Shown here in pieces: positions 1-11,463 of a stretch of DNA of 64,000 nt. Source of the stretch: Trichobilharzia regenti (Eukaryota > Platyhelminthes > Trematoda > Strigeidida > Schistosomatidae). The notes under the pieces are model-generated. The model did not search any database, was not told the DNA's origin, and saw only the letters and a program-made list of their open reading frames with translations. How positions within the stretch are numbered: position 1 is the stretch's first letter; every line of letters starts with the position of its first letter. Location: NCBI GenBank assembly GCA_944472135.2, contig OX235270.1, forward strand, positions 119,551,842 through 119,615,841, given 5' to 3'. Both the position numbers and the translations under genes were made by a program.

Positions 1-59
1 GAAAGGTCACTTTGAAAATTTCAGATTTACGAAAGAAAACATTGTGGAATTTTCAAGTG

Positions 60-268
60 TTGGTTTGTTGGAATATGATTGGTTTCAGGATTTCATCATG
101 AACTGACATTGGTTAGAGAACCATTGGAAAACCAACAGGGAGTACTGGACAACTGTTTCGTCCTAGTTTGGGACTCTTCATAAGTACGCACTCACCACCA
201 CGGTTCGAACCCAGGACCTTCCGGTTACAAGGCGAGCTCGTATACCATTAAGCCACTGGGACCCGATC
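60..268 (-). mobile_element. tRNA-derived SINE, type 1, with hammerhead-like segment
   Basis: Read on the minus strand this is a tRNA-like head followed by a unique body. The pol III B box is visible as GGTTCGAAC around 202-212, and an A-box-like stretch precedes it near 240-262. The body at about 138-197 holds a hammerhead-like layout: a CTTATGA core, a GTCC/GGAC hairpin, then GAAAC, a four-base loop and a GTC triplet. A second, opposite-strand copy at 9040-9205 matches along the head and body. Family knowledge: the Sm-alpha SINE of S. mansoni carries a hammerhead. Assignment to that family is inference. Confidence 0.7.
138..197 (-). ncRNA. Decayed hammerhead-ribozyme-like segment inside SINE type 1
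   Basis: On the minus strand the order is CTTATGA, a hairpin with GTCC pairing to GGAC, GAAAC, a four-base loop and GTC, which matches the order of a type I hammerhead with a two-base-pair stem III. The first core reads CTTATGA instead of CTGATGA, three extra bases sit before the GTCC hairpin, and the flanks close stem I poorly. This copy is therefore unlikely to cleave. The related segment at 9103-9160 keeps CTGATGA but has a poor stem II. Confidence 0.45.
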
Positions 269-552
269 CAATGGCCCACGAATTCTAACTTCTGACAATT
301 CACGACATAGCGCGACCCCAGCCAATGTCTTCGGCGAGTATTTATCCTCACACCCAACCTGCTGCACCCTACTGGTCACCACTTCTCACTAGAACCCCAG
401 GTAACTACCTACCTGAATAGAGCAAGTCGCTAATGAGCATTTCATTTTGGAATTTCTCCACTAATTGTGTATTTATATTTAATGTTACGTGAATTCGAAG
501 ATTTACAGGTAAAAACCAACAATTAGGCAGAAGAAGCAACCAAGACAAAATT

Positions 553-1217
553 TTAAGTGAACATAGAGAAGGTAGACGTGATGATGTGCCTGACAAAATA
601 TCAACAAAAACAAAGCACTATCAACGGAAGAAATTTAGCGGAAGCTGCTTCTTTCGCTTATCTAAGCAGCATCGTTTCAATGACAGTCGGTCCATATGAG
701 AATGTCAAGTGCAGGTTCGTAGGAGCGAGGGGAACCGTCATCACTCTTAAATCAGTCTTCTGCAGTCAGCATAAAAAAAAAATTCGTATTTTTAACACCA
801 ATATTTAGTCAGTTCTACTATATGGGTCAGAAACTTGGAGCGTGCATTTCCTACAGGCTTCAAACTTTTATGAACAGATTCCTTCACTGGCTTCATACTG
901 AATATCAGATGGAGGGGCAGGAACAGTTAGCAACAAAAAAAGCAATCAAGAATCTATTGCTCAGTAAATATTTCGACAAAAATGGAGATGTATCGAATAC
1001 ATTCTGAGAAGACCGTCGAGTGACATCGCGTACCAGACCCTCGAGTGGAACCCGAGCAGGAAACGACGAGTTGGGCCTGGTCTGAGGGTGATATGGAGGA
1101 GGTTGTCTGGGGAGAAAATAAAAACCTATGGACAATAGTGGGACATGGTAAAGATGACTGCAGAAAAGGGGATGAAATGGGAGTGTGTTGTTGAAGTCCT
1201 ACTGCAATAATAATAAC
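553..1217 (+). mobile_element. RTE-B fragment, 3' part of the reverse transcriptase ORF and tail
   Basis: Translations in shifting frames match the C-terminal third of the RTE-B protein at 59226-62470 (minus): a VNI-EK-motif region, a NGR(N/D)L..A.SF.YL.SIVS block and the RIFNTN segment. It ends in a (TAA)n-type tail near 1205-1217, the RTE-B 3' end. Several stops and frameshifts (for example after 806 and 1005) make it dead. It is 5'-truncated, as is usual for LINE copies. Confidence 0.75.
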
Positions 1218-2941
1218 TGTGTACTTTGCAAATAGCAGAAAGCACTCATAGATCTCACTATATATTTAAATTGACGCTTTATGTACAAGTGTAACAGCAA
1301 TCACATTATATATAATGTCATAGGAAAAAGGCGTAGTACTTGAAAATCAGTCGGTTTTTTTCTAGCTAACATAAATTTGACCTGAATGCCTTTGAATTTT
1401 TGGAGGATTCATTGTTCTGAACTGATCATACACGACGTCCAGGTATTATTAAGTCAATGTCCTGTATACGAGGGTTTTCCAAAAAAAACTTGATTTATGG
1501 CTATAGACCTTCATTTGGTTTGCAGTTTATTGGCATGGCTATTGAATTCCTACTATTCGGTATTGTATTCCAATTGTGTTGTACTTGTTTTTAGTTTGAT
1601 GTAGCCAGCAGTATCAAATGACGTCATATATATACTACTGCTCAGTGTATGTCATCAATGAAATGCTTCAAAGACAAAATCTTTGAATCAAAACTATCAA
1701 ATTCGATAGGTCTAACAAACGCTTTGTTCATGCATTCATTTCTTTTCCGAATATAATAAGAATCGAAACTATATACCTATCATGTTGCCTTTTAGTTGCA
1801 TTTTTTGGAGGGAAATATCTTCTGGCACAATAATTCACAATCCAATTGTCTGAATACACAAACCCCATAATAAATGCCTAATATTTGTAGGAGTGAAAGT
1901 TACCTAGACAGGCTGTGTCCGAATTTTTGAATAGATTACTTATAAATAAGAGTAGTAGCTACTGTAGATTAAGTTGCAAAGAATTGTATTTCTCATGAGC
2001 TTAATGGTTGTGCACTTGCAATCGCCGAGAAACTCATGTCATCTGTGTAATCCAGACGTCCGTCAAGCGGTTATTTAGGTCACGACTGATCCCTTGTAGA
2101 TCTGGACGATGTAAATTAATTAACTCTTGGATTATAACTGATATGAGTAGCTATAAAAAGGGGGAGGTGCTTATCAATTTTACTGTGTCTCTCGCATAAA
2201 ATATCTGTCAGAAAAGTGTTTCATTTGTCCTCCCGCCTTTTAGCTGATTAGTAGATATTTGATCTTTAGGATGAATATCAGTATCAATTCATTTTACGTT
2301 TTCTTACAAAATACCTAATTGTATGTTTGATAAATCTGACTAATTCTTTTGAACTCTGTTATTTAAAATTATTTAGCAGTTTTTACTGCTATGCTTAAAG
2401 TACTGAATCTAATCAGAATTTTCATTATAATTAAGGTGCGTTATTTGTACCTTAGAAATAGCATTTTCTTGTTTTCTAAACTCAATAAACAACCTATAGT
2501 ATTTTGTTTCCTGTTGGATTAATCCATATTTAAAGTTTACATTGGTTACTCCTTAGTGACCAATCATTAATATGCTAGGGGTCATTCAAGACCGAAATAT
2601 TATAGTGGCATGGGTTCGAATCTGTGAAATGATAGCACCTTCCCTACTTACATCTACACCTTGTTGATGGCTGCCATTCAATTCAAAACTTGGACTCTCA
2701 CCGCGGAATACTTTTAACCATCTAATTTTAATTCAGAGTCCATTGTAGTGGTTTGTTACCCAGCTTAGTGATGAAATTGCATACTTGACTGATAAAATTT
2801 GGTCAGCACTAACAACTAGGACTCAACACAAGATATTCATTACTTTGTGGCGGCCAATCAGTGTTTTTCCTTCTTTTTGGGAGTAATCCCTCTATTTAGT
2901 CTTAGCAGTGTTATAACTGTGTGACCTTTCTTTTATTTCAG
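1218..2941. other. Unassigned AT-rich sequence upstream of the first recognised exon
   Basis: No coding exon, RNA gene or clear repeat was recognised. A GGTTCGAAT B-box-like string near 2609 hints at an eroded tRNA-like SINE but nothing else supports it. The sequence is presumably intronic to FBXL4, because the exon at 2942 begins with an AG acceptor and encodes the middle of a known domain, so earlier coding exons must exist to the left. I searched this stretch for the preceding exon and could not identify it. Confidence 0.5.
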
Positions 2942-3451
2942 CGAACTTATGGAAAATGGTGGCGTAACAGTCCGAGTTATCTGCAGCCAATAGGTTCAGT
3001 TCCAGAGGATGTTTATTCAAGTGAAGATTATGTTGATTTATACTTTGATGTACCGGTGATACCAGTTCGTTTACAAATTTATGAAACATACAATCCAGGC
3101 TGTGTAGTACGCGTTTCAGCCTGTTATAGAACACAACCTGAAGATGGTCCTGTAAATACTCGAAAACTACAATGGATCACTTTGTGGAAAGCGCCTCCAC
3201 TAATTGTGAACAGTAACCATCGTCACAATCTTGGTGGTGCACATCAATCATCTAATAAACTTCAATTAACTTACCATCATCTTGATGACACATGTACTAC
3301 TTTAGCTTGTCCAACTGTTAATAGAATACGTTCAGTATCTGAAATTTTCGCCGATAGATATTTACCTGCAATACAATACGATGGAAATTATTCATTTCCA
3401 TCACATTATTCAGAATATATAGCTCAATCACGGATTTTTCAGCCGACATTG
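2942..3451 (+). CDS. FBXL4: FBXL4 exon: galactose-binding-like domain, first recognised exon
   Basis: The acceptor is a pyrimidine-rich tract ending in AG at 2940-2941 and the donor is GTATGT at 3452. The exon gives exactly 170 codons, phase 0 at both ends. It opens with RTYGKWW and then SSEDYVDLYFDVPV, ETYNPGCVVRV and LQWITLW, which line up with the FBXL4 segment RTYG.WW, QDYVELTF, ETYHPGAVIRI and VRWEILW. This is the discoidin/F5-8C-like fold that precedes the F-box in FBXL4. The rest (about residues 85-170) is a serine/asparagine-rich spacer without a recognised match. The initiator methionine is not here. The ATG at 2921 lies inside the intron's polypyrimidine tract and should not be used. 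Confidence 0.92.
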
Positions 3452-5327
3452 GTATGTTTTAAAGTGTACATGTTTCTTTTTTTTTCTTTCATTTTGTTAC
3501 TTGCTGACTGAATTTCAGAAACTGAAGTATGTATGCTAAGTATGTAAACAAAAGTATACTATTGAATAAGCATCAAATTCTCAATTTACAAACTGATTAG
3601 CAATTTTAAAATTGTGAATTACATTTATGGTGTTACCAGTTCACTTAAGCAGCTAACCATAAGTTGAATGTTTTGAACTGTTTCGGCTTTCTGACTTGAG
3701 TAAAGCTGGAGACCCACCGAAACAGCCATCCGGCTGGCTATCAAACACTACTGGATGATGTGATTGGTTGGGCAACTACTCTTCTCAATCAACCAGTAGT
3801 ATATGATTTTACGCATTGAATAAGGACGTTGAGTGAATAAAATTTCTTTTGATCCGCCTACTTCTGTCTACAGATGGTTATCATATATGCCTTTGATCAG
3901 TAGTACTACGTCTAACTAGTAAGTATAAACCCAAGTTTTGTTGTGTCAATCAGTTTAATCTACCTAGTGAAATCGGCAAACTAGTACGAATGTTTCATAC
4001 TTACTTATAATCTTCAATAGTATAATTTGCGTAGTAATATGGATAGAGTTTATTATGTAATATTAATACAAACTGATAACTGATTTCAGTGTAGGTTGAA
4101 GCTGTTGCTCATCTGTTTAGATATCTTACTTTCAATCACTGAGTGAAGAGCTGCAATCATATACCAATCAAGACTGTTAGATATTTCAGATTCTGACAAT
4201 GCCTATGCATTATTTATTGTAATGGTTTCCTATTAATAAACATATCTGGCTCTGGTATAATAGCCAATACTTTGAACCAGACACAATTGATGCTGAGCAG
4301 AAAGGCTGATAAATACTCTTTTCAATCTAAATATAATATATCGAACTAAAATTTCAATTAATTTATTCACTAGAAGGCATTTTCCCTGCTTTTCGTAAAA
4401 TTATGTAAATTTTTCTATCCTCTGGTTGGTTGTTCACGACTATACAACGTGTGAACATTTTTGGCAAAGTTAACTCACTTTGATTAGTGATCAGACAATC
4501 CCAAAAAAATTATTTTTCATATGATTGATTACCCTGTTAACTAAATAAATCTATTGATCTGTTTTAAGCTGTTTATTGTTATGTCACATTAGAAACCAAT
4601 CTATATCCCTTTATAATGACAAAGAACATAGTGATCCTGAATGACACAGTCATTAATGATCGTAATTCCGTTGAAATAACTAGTTCACCAGTCGAAACAA
4701 CTGCACTACCTCTTTAACTAGGTGTTGATTAAATGAGGTGACTAGGTGATATACACCTTACTTAATGAGCAATAGGAGTATTGTTTTGGAGAAGAGTTAG
4801 TTTTCATCAGTGGAAAAATCACACAAGTTCATTTAGTCATTGATTGTCTTCCATCTCATTATCAACTAACTACCAGTGATCAGAACTACATTTCACTTGC
4901 TAAAGTTTTGGGTACTAAAGTGGCATCATTAGACCTTGCACTAATGATGCAGCTCATAAACAAAAGAATTAAACTGTAGGGTGTTGTTAAGTAGCATTTT
5001 ATCTTCTTTTCAGATAGGATAGTGTGTATTCTCTGGATGAAGTCTCGATTATGCTAAAACCTATTAATCATGAACTTTTGTAGATGTGTGATTTAGAACT
5101 GCTCATAGTTGATACATATGTATTTAGTCTTTACTGTCGAAATTATTCCCCCCCCCCACACACACACAAACCTTTGCCCATTGTATAATTATAACATTTC
5201 TGTCACTTTTTGCTGTACCTGGCTTTTTCAGCTGGGATGATTTTAAACGGATTCACATTTTGGTTCATCCACAATCTAGTCTTTCCATTGACAATCACGG
5301 CATTTCAGTAAAACTATAAAATAGCAG

Positions 5328-5395
5328 ATGCTATCCAGAAGGACGACGAAAGCTCCGCAACTAAACCAACCAGCCCAGAGAACACTATTAATTGC
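5328..5395 (+). repeat. Short dispersed repeat shared with 36240-36300
   Basis: The segment, beginning CCAGAAGGACGACGAAAGC at about 5335, matches the reverse complement of about 36240-36300 over roughly 60 bp. At the second site it lies just downstream of a Penelope-like C-terminal peptide, so both are probably 3' pieces of one Penelope-like family. That link is inference. Confidence 0.5.
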
Positions 5396-5401
5396 AAAGC
5401 A

Positions 5402-5925
5402 GTTATTATTATTTGCTTGGCTTTCGAGTGGAACATATGGATTCAACAGAAAATCTCCATTCCATCGTGGTCTCTTGCAGTCTTCTATAGCTGGTCTGAC
5501 GATTCCCTCTAAGCTCCTCTATGTCACCCTTGGAATCCCAACTCGTTTTCCATCCATGTTTTACTCGAAAGTTTGGAACGTGATGTCACTCAACGGTCTC
5601 CTCAGTGTATTTACAATCCATATCCACTACTTTCTGTACATCCTTTGTAGGCGATAGATTCTTGGTTTGTTTGTTGCCACGGTTCCGTGTTGTTTATCGT
5701 TTCCAGCCGGCGGCCATCTGATCTAGCGAAGGTGGCAGCTATTGATAAGAGTCTGAAGCCTACTGGAAATACTTTTCTTGGAGCTCCGAGTCTCTGAGCC
5801 GTATGGAAACATTTACTCGACAGTGGTATTGAAAATCCGAATCTCGCTCCTCATGCTGAGCGTAGTAAATTTCCACACTGATTTCAGAACAGTAATATTC
5901 TATGCCTTTCACTTTCAGCCACTTC
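5402..5925 (-). mobile_element. RTE-B 3' fragment
   Basis: Sequence from the (TTA)n tail at 5402-5414 through TTCCAGCCGGCGGCC (5702) to the GAAAATCCGAAT block (5831) is the reverse-strand 3' third of RTE-B and is collinear with 59226-59760. It is 5'-truncated and heavily mutated, so it is older than the copy at 26182. No intact reading frame survives. Confidence 0.75.
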
Positions 5926-5960
5926 TCATCAATCCGTGTCTATATACTGTTGATAAATAT

Positions 5961-7001
5961 GTTTGTCTGTCTGTTTTCGACATAGAACTTTGCACATATG
6001 TAGGACAGTTCAAGTCGCCACACTCCATGTACCACACAAACCAAGAGAAGAAAGTAGAAGAAATGCATAATAGAGACAGTAAACAGAGGTGTGAAACAAA
6101 GGAGTAGTAATAACGAAGAACAAAACAGTTTCATTGGAAATCATAAATCACAAGGAGTGGATGCATCTGAGCCAGCCAGCCATTGAGAACGATAGCTTTG
6201 AGCCATATCACTAATTGTCTGTAGCCATTGGTTTTTACCAAAGCCTCCAAAGCCTCAGGATGGTCGGGGGTGGGTGTCTTGCGCTGCGGGCTAGCCACCC
6301 CTCCGTACACCTCTTGAAATGCTCCCATATGACCGTGCGTCTTACATAGCCTCTCCTGAGGAAGTCCTACTCACTGCCTTCACGTGGCGGAGGTGTTTTT
6401 CACCGAAGTGAGAGGGCAAAAGCGGATGCCCGGCGCTCTTCACCGGGTTGACTGTCCATTGGATGACAGTCTAGGGGAGATGGCTAGACCCTGATTCCAA
6501 ACCTCCAACGACTGGCGTATGAAGCTCACCGGAGTTCACCGGCAGACGTATGGACAAAGAGCTTATTGGATGCCCTGGATGTCTGGCCCCATTCAAAAAG
6601 GCGTATGAACCGGACTCCGGTCACCGGCTGCCAATGGATAGTGGACTCCCTACTCCACTCCTACTGCCTTGTAGGTCACACTTGGCTGTGTAAAGGCTAG
6701 AGCTGCACTCTCAAACAAAAGGCCGAGCGATTCTGGGGACATCACTCGTACCCAATTCCCATGAAACTTCATCAACTCTCTTACAAACATTCGAGATGTT
6801 CATGAAGCCGGTTCATCCTCCCGTAGGAGATAGCCGAAGTAAAGAAAGAAGATTGGTTTTTACCATCCCGAGGACCCCAACCCATCAGGAAGTCTACATC
6901 TTCTTACGTGGCTGGCTTAAACTAACTGTTGTGGATTTCATTGACTGATGAAGCCATGTTTTGGTTTGACCGCCGCCAGCCTGACCATATATCTTCCATA
7001 A
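5961..7001 (-). mobile_element. RTE-A 3' copy with 12-bp target duplication, interrupted at 6241
   Basis: The left end carries the RTE-A 3' tail (TGTCTGTCTG, i.e. GACA repeats on the element strand), followed by the conserved terminus CGACATAGAACTTTGCACA. The flanks repeat GTTGATAAATAT exactly at 5949-5960 and 7002-7013, a clean target-site duplication. Matching element sequence stops at 6226-6240 and resumes at 6866, with a foreign 611-bp segment between. Only the last part of the RT ORF and the 3' UTR are present. Confidence 0.85.
6241..6851 (+). mobile_element. Unidentified GC-rich 611-bp retroposed insert
   Basis: It sits inside the RTE-A copy and is flanked by a perfect 14-bp direct repeat ATTGGTTTTTACCA (6227-6240 and 6852-6865). 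It ends on the right in an A-rich tail (GTAAAGAAAGAAG), so it inserted in plus orientation, probably by target-primed reverse transcription. It is much more GC-rich than its surroundings and holds two related internal segments near 6513 and 6600 (GGCGTATGAA followed by ACCGG-rich runs). I see no ORF, no tRNA-like head and no second copy in this window. Confidence 0.75.
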
Positions 7002-8154
7002 GTTGATAAATATTGTCACTCTACAGTATTAGACGTAGTTTTGGGACCTTGGAGCTATGTCAAAGTAATATCAAATTCTATGATAACATGTGGATTGTGG
7101 TTTCATTCACATGGAAGTCAAAATATTTCCTTACTTACTACACACCCATACATACACACATATATACGTACGTACATACACGTTACGTACATATTCAGAG
7201 GAAAATGCAGTTCACTTTACCTATTAATTCAAAAATGAACAAGTGGACTAACCTTTTTCAGGTTATAAGACAAAGCGCTTTTAGTCAACTGTCATAATAT
7301 CGTGGATATTTAAACCTTTTGTCATTACGTGTTACATGTATTATGACAGTGACTTGTTAAAATGCCAGTGTATACAAATCACGAGTTTGGCTAAGAAGTT
7401 AGGCAATCTAAGTGCCATTTAACCTTACTCTATAGACATTTCTGCCATATAATTACTTTACTGAATTTGCAGAAATAATTTCTCAAAGTTTCATAAGAAA
7501 AATCACAAACAATAATAATGAAAGTGATAATTACGGTACAGATAACACCTAGATAAAACTCTTTCAGGTGATTGCAGTGAAACAATGACTTGGTTAGTAG
7601 CTTTGTCTCATGACCGAGCTTGTTAGGTACTGGTCAGCTCTACCGGTGGAGAGCTGGGTAAAATCTTGTCACGGTTTTTTTTATCTATAACCTTTAGTCA
7701 TTGCATAAAACATTTGTGATGTTACATAGAAGTGTCAAAAAACTCTTGACTAGGGTGATATTGAAACTCCAAATATTGTCTTAGGAGAAAGCTGCTATCG
7801 ACTAGATTCGAGATATTTTATATTTGTTAAATATCAAACATTGTATGGATAAATCTATGTGTCAAAGTAGCTCACTAAGCTCAGTCAACTTACCACAACA
7901 CAAAAATTTAACTAAATTTATAATGGTAGATATCACATAAATGAGCAGTCAATAGATGAGCCCGAACTATTGTATTGTCCCGCTACGACGTGGTGCAACT
8001 AAGTATAGCTAACAATAGTATCGTGTTTGCCACATAAACTGAATTTCCTGAATTCGATTATTGATAAGGTCATAGGTGTACACTTGGATGAAATATCTGT
8101 CCAGTGCTAGTTAGTTCTAAGTGGTTCTAAGCTAAGTCTACCTGAAAATGAATC

Positions 8155-8385
8155 TGATAGCAATGGTTAAATGAAATCGCACTCCAGGCCCTCAAGTGGG
8201 ACTCGAATGGAAATTGATGAGTCGGTCCTCCGAGGATAAAATTGAAGAGATGGGAGACTATGGGCAATCGTGGACCCAGCAAAAGAGGACAGCAGAAAAC
8301 AGAACAGAGTGGAGACCTGCTGCTGAAGCATTATGTTCCACTTGGAACCCAAGGGAACAATAATAATTTTATTATTATTTAAAAT
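8155..8385 (+). mobile_element. RTE-B 3' end fragment
   Basis: About 230 bp match the extreme 3' part of RTE-B: CCCTCAAGTGGGACTCGAA, then ATGTTCCACTTGGAACCCAA and a tail of TAA/TTA repeats ending near 8385. It is strongly 5'-truncated and contains no coding potential. Confidence 0.75.
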
Positions 8386-9039
8386 ACCAACTTCCAGTAT
8401 TGACTGCCATCAACTGAATGACCTTAGATTGACATTAAAAGTAATGTCATGGTGCATGCCTTCGATCGACACGTACCAACATATATGGCTAAATTTAGTG
8501 TAGTAAAATTAACAGGGAAAAGTCAAGCGTATAAACTTATAGTATGAATAGCAAAACGAATCTGCCATATTGTTTATACTTATCTTCTTCTATACAGTCA
8601 TGTGTAAATGTCCTATGGTAATCTGTTCATTTGATGTGTAGTGATGCATAATTGTAGTAAAGCGTCATTGTTTACTGGATTGATTTTACGAGTAGAGTTT
8701 ATTGCTGATGCTCTTTGATATGTTATTGAGCAATGAGTGAGGATATAAGTTACGGTAAATCAAACTTGCCGAACTTTTGTTCCAATATTCCCGTATACGT
8801 ACAATGGAGACTGTCAGTTGTGATTTGAATTTCTTCAGATAGTTGATTTTGTATTACGTGCCTATGGGAATGCTGTTATCATGTCAGGTGTTACGTTTGA
8901 CTGTTTCGTAGGTGTTACATCATCTTTCTTTTGCCCAACTTGAATATCTCTTGTAGTGTTTGCTATCTTAAGTACGAAAATGTGATTTTATCACCCCCCC
9001 TCCCCATGAATAATTAACTAATCAGGTTGTATGCTATTG

Positions 9040-9205
9040 GTTGAACGGTCAACGAGCTTAACGTGTAACCAGAAGGTCCTGGGTTCGAACACTAGTGGGA
9101 GCGTACTGATGAAGAGTCTCGAGTTACGATGAAACAGCTGCCCAGCACTCCTTGTTTTTCCAGTGCTTCTCTAATGGAATTCAGCTCGTCATGAAACATG
9201 AAACA
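9040..9205 (+). mobile_element. SINE type 1 copy with hammerhead-like core
   Basis: The head contains GTCCTGGGTTCGAACAC (B box, 9077-9093). The body at about 9103-9160 holds CTGATGA, GAAACAGCT and GCCCAGCACTCC in the same order as the copy at 60-268. This copy keeps the canonical CTGATGA core, but its stem II region does not pair well and the cleavage triplet reads GCC. The right portion (TTTTTCCAGTGCTTCTC) matches the other copy up to about 9205. Confidence 0.7.
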
Positions 9206-9937
9206 GTTAATTGTGTCGTAAAAGTTATCACAGTATTCTAAATCAGATAAACAGACTAACATAGAACTTCACTTTAATACAGTGTCTAAGGTCATAGATT
9301 AGTGGTTATCCGTCATACTTACTCTATTCAGATTGATGATACAGTATAGTCTCGCAGGTTGAATTGAGTGGAATGAGATTTAAACTCAGTGTAAATTAGT
9401 TGAACTTCAAGTGTTTCACTCAGTCAGCTACACCGTTAAACCGACAAACAGGTGTTCAAGTCAAACACATAAATACAAATCAGTCTTTGGAATTTACTAC
9501 AAAAGATATGCATCTTAAAATTAGGATGAAAATTGTTTTTGTTGTTGTTCTCGAAGTCTTCTTATTTCATCGTAGACATTTCCTCATCAATCTTAGTGAC
9601 TTCCTGACTAAGATTGGAGAAATTTTTACAAGATACATGAATTCTTCAGGCATTCTGTTTCATGTTCATGTCTAATCATCAATAGAGAGAGAGAGATTTT
9701 GTAGACTTACATTTTATTGCATTACACTAAGATGATACTCCTTTGTAGGGTGTTTCAATGCTTCATTATTAGTGTACTTGGTTGATATTGTTCATTTCCG
9801 TTTAACATACAAGTAGACTGTAGACTATATCTCTGTCCATATGTTTGCTCATTAAAGTTTCGTTAGACTATCATCAGACGTGTAGAAACTTGTTTGTTGC
9901 CTTTCAGTTTGAACACTGCATAAATAATTAAATATAC

Positions 9938-10122
9938 TTGATTTTTGATTACAGCTTGATTCCACACTGTATTTTTGGTACAAGCATGGAATTTTCAGCA
10001 TGGATATCGGTAGCCCAAATTTTGCAGGCCGACCACAGATATCAGGTGTGCGTCGGTGCGGGCTCGAACCCCGGACCATGTGCATGGTCGGCGAGAGTCC
10101 TAACCATTGTGCCACCGGCACA
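9938..10122 (-). mobile_element. SINE type 3: tRNA-like head with CR1-like tail
   Basis: On the minus strand it starts near 10122 with GCCGGTGGCACAATGG (A-box region), then GGGTTCGAGCCCG-type T arm, then a body ending in CTGAAAATTCCATGCTTGTACC and an A/T-rich tail near 9938. Near-identical copies lie at 25981-26170 and 46363-46480, and a truncated one at 52668-52777. The tail resembles the 3' end of the CR1-like element at 56738-56800, the expected arrangement for a SINE that borrows LINE machinery. Confidence 0.8.
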
Positions 10123-10369
10123 TTCACAATTCTGATACTATCAGACTATTGAAAACTAGTATTAATATTTTATTTAAAATATCTGTCAGATTAATGTATC
10201 GAGTATTTTCAAATTTTTTTTTAAAAGTACACTCTATTCTTAATATCGATTACTGTTGTAGATTGTGTTCGGTTACTTTTTTAGTCAACAAAAGCATTCT
10301 TATTATTCGTATTAATTTCTTTGGATTACCATAGAGATAACCTTAAAATCTCAGTGTCGATTTCATTTC

Positions 10370-10525
10370 ATGAAGCAAAATCATTTACAGAATCATTGAA
10401 AACCAGAGAAGACTGCAAAGCTATCTCTTCTTAGTACGGAAATCTTCAGTATTGCGCACACATAACTCCACCAGGAATTGAACCTGGAACCTCCAGACTA
10501 TGAGGTCAAGGTCGTGAAGTATTCA
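10370..10525 (-). mobile_element. Divergent SINE type 1 copy
   Basis: On the minus strand a T-arm-like CCAGGTTCAATTCCTGG (five-base-pair stem, seven-base loop) is followed by a body whose end, TTCTCTGGTTTTCAATGATT, matches the 3' part of the SINE at 60-268. The hammerhead-like middle is eroded (ACTGAAGATTTCCG). Confidence 0.55.
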
Positions 10526-11181
10526 TTCACTTGGGCCGAAATTCAGCAATGCATGAATTCCAGTTTACCTTGGAGGTTAATTTAAGCACAGTGCCACCTA
10601 GTTTACCAGTTTACAGTTATACATACTTTGGGTGCTCTGTAGGAGACAGAATTAAAGTGTTTTCACTATTTTTTTTAATAATGATAATAATGATCAAATT
10701 AGTAATGGTAGCAGCTCTCATTTTGGGCATTATCTCAAAATAAAAAGTGTAGAATTCTCAGCGTGTTTTACTTGAAAATGTTTACTCCTTGTACAAAGAA
10801 TCTTCAAGTAGAGTAATATGACATTGGATACAAGACACTAATTAATCGTAAGCACGCTGTAACCCTTCACGACACTTTTGTTTCATGCCCTTCAAAAATT
10901 GTATAACAGTAGATTTAATGCTGTCAAAACTTAACCATGGATACAAATACTGACTCTAATAAAGATGATTAGAACAGTGTGAAATGAAGTAAATTTGAGG
11001 CTGTAATATGCAGGATGAAAAATTTCGGCAATCAACGTAACTTTATGCAGACTGCCAAAATGTAAATAAATCAATACGAACAAACAACAGATTCACTATT
11101 CCCGCATTTCATTTGTAAATTCTTTTTGTTGTTTTTTGTTCTTAATAAATACTTACTGAATTATATCTTTCTATTTTCTAG

Positions 11182-11463
11182 ACTAATGTTAAACCATATC
11201 CAACAGATTTAATACGAATTGAATTTGACAATACACGGTGTAGATATTTTACACAAATAGATGCTGTTCGTCTATCCGGTTGGGCTGAATTAGTGAATAC
11301 ATCAAGATGGACAGGTATTGGTCAACTAGAAGCGCCTGCACCAATTACTGATCTTAGTACAACTAGCCAACAACCGTCAAATAATCATACACACAATACA
11401 TTATCATTTTTCCTTGATTTACTTAGACCGTGTACACCGCGTTTAACAGCATCAACTTATGAT
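11182..11463 (+). CDS. FBXL4: FBXL4 exon: end of galactose-binding-like domain and spacer
   Basis: The acceptor TTTTCTAG ends at 11181 and the donor GTAAGT starts at 11464, giving 94 codons in phase 0 on both sides. The opening residues read YPTDLIRIEFDN then YFTQIDAVRLSGW, matching the FBXL4 stretch PTNLIRLEV and Y.ELDAVVLHG at the end of its N-terminal domain. After about residue 35 of the exon the sequence becomes a threonine/serine/asparagine-rich linker. Model residues 171-264. The open frame running past the donor to 11544 is intron read-through. Confidence 0.92.

Larger units (their letters stand above)
3452..11181 (+). other. FBXL4 intron between the first two recognised exons
   Basis: The intron is 7730 bp, GTATGT to CTAG. 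Stretches 3452-5327, 7014-8154, 8386-9039, 9206-9937 and 10526-11181 hold nothing I recognise beyond AT-rich sequence and short simple repeats (C-run plus CA repeat at 5149-5168; TACG/CATA tract at 7143-7190). The rest is an RTE-B fragment, an RTE-A copy with a second insertion inside it, another RTE-B tail, two SINE type 1 copies and one SINE type 3 copy, each listed separately. Confidence 0.8.

Noticed and set aside
2151..2160. TATAAAAAGG as a core promoter
   Set aside because: It lies between presumed upstream coding exons and the exon at 2942, and no start codon or first exon follows it.
2590..2660. GGGTTCGAATC as a tRNA or SINE
   Set aside because: An isolated B-box-like word without an A box, stem pairing or repeat partner.
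3660..3790. Inverted CTGTTTCGG / CCGAAACAG with CTGACTTGAG between
   Set aside because: A short inverted repeat and GAAAC word only. No ribozyme core and no matching second copy in the window.
7013..7297. Open frames of 60-100 codons in FBXL4 introns without homology (also 9400-9675, 23942-24187, 32064-32285, 47299-47571)
   Set aside because: Low-complexity AT-rich translations, no conserved motif, no splice context; expected by chance in introns of this size.
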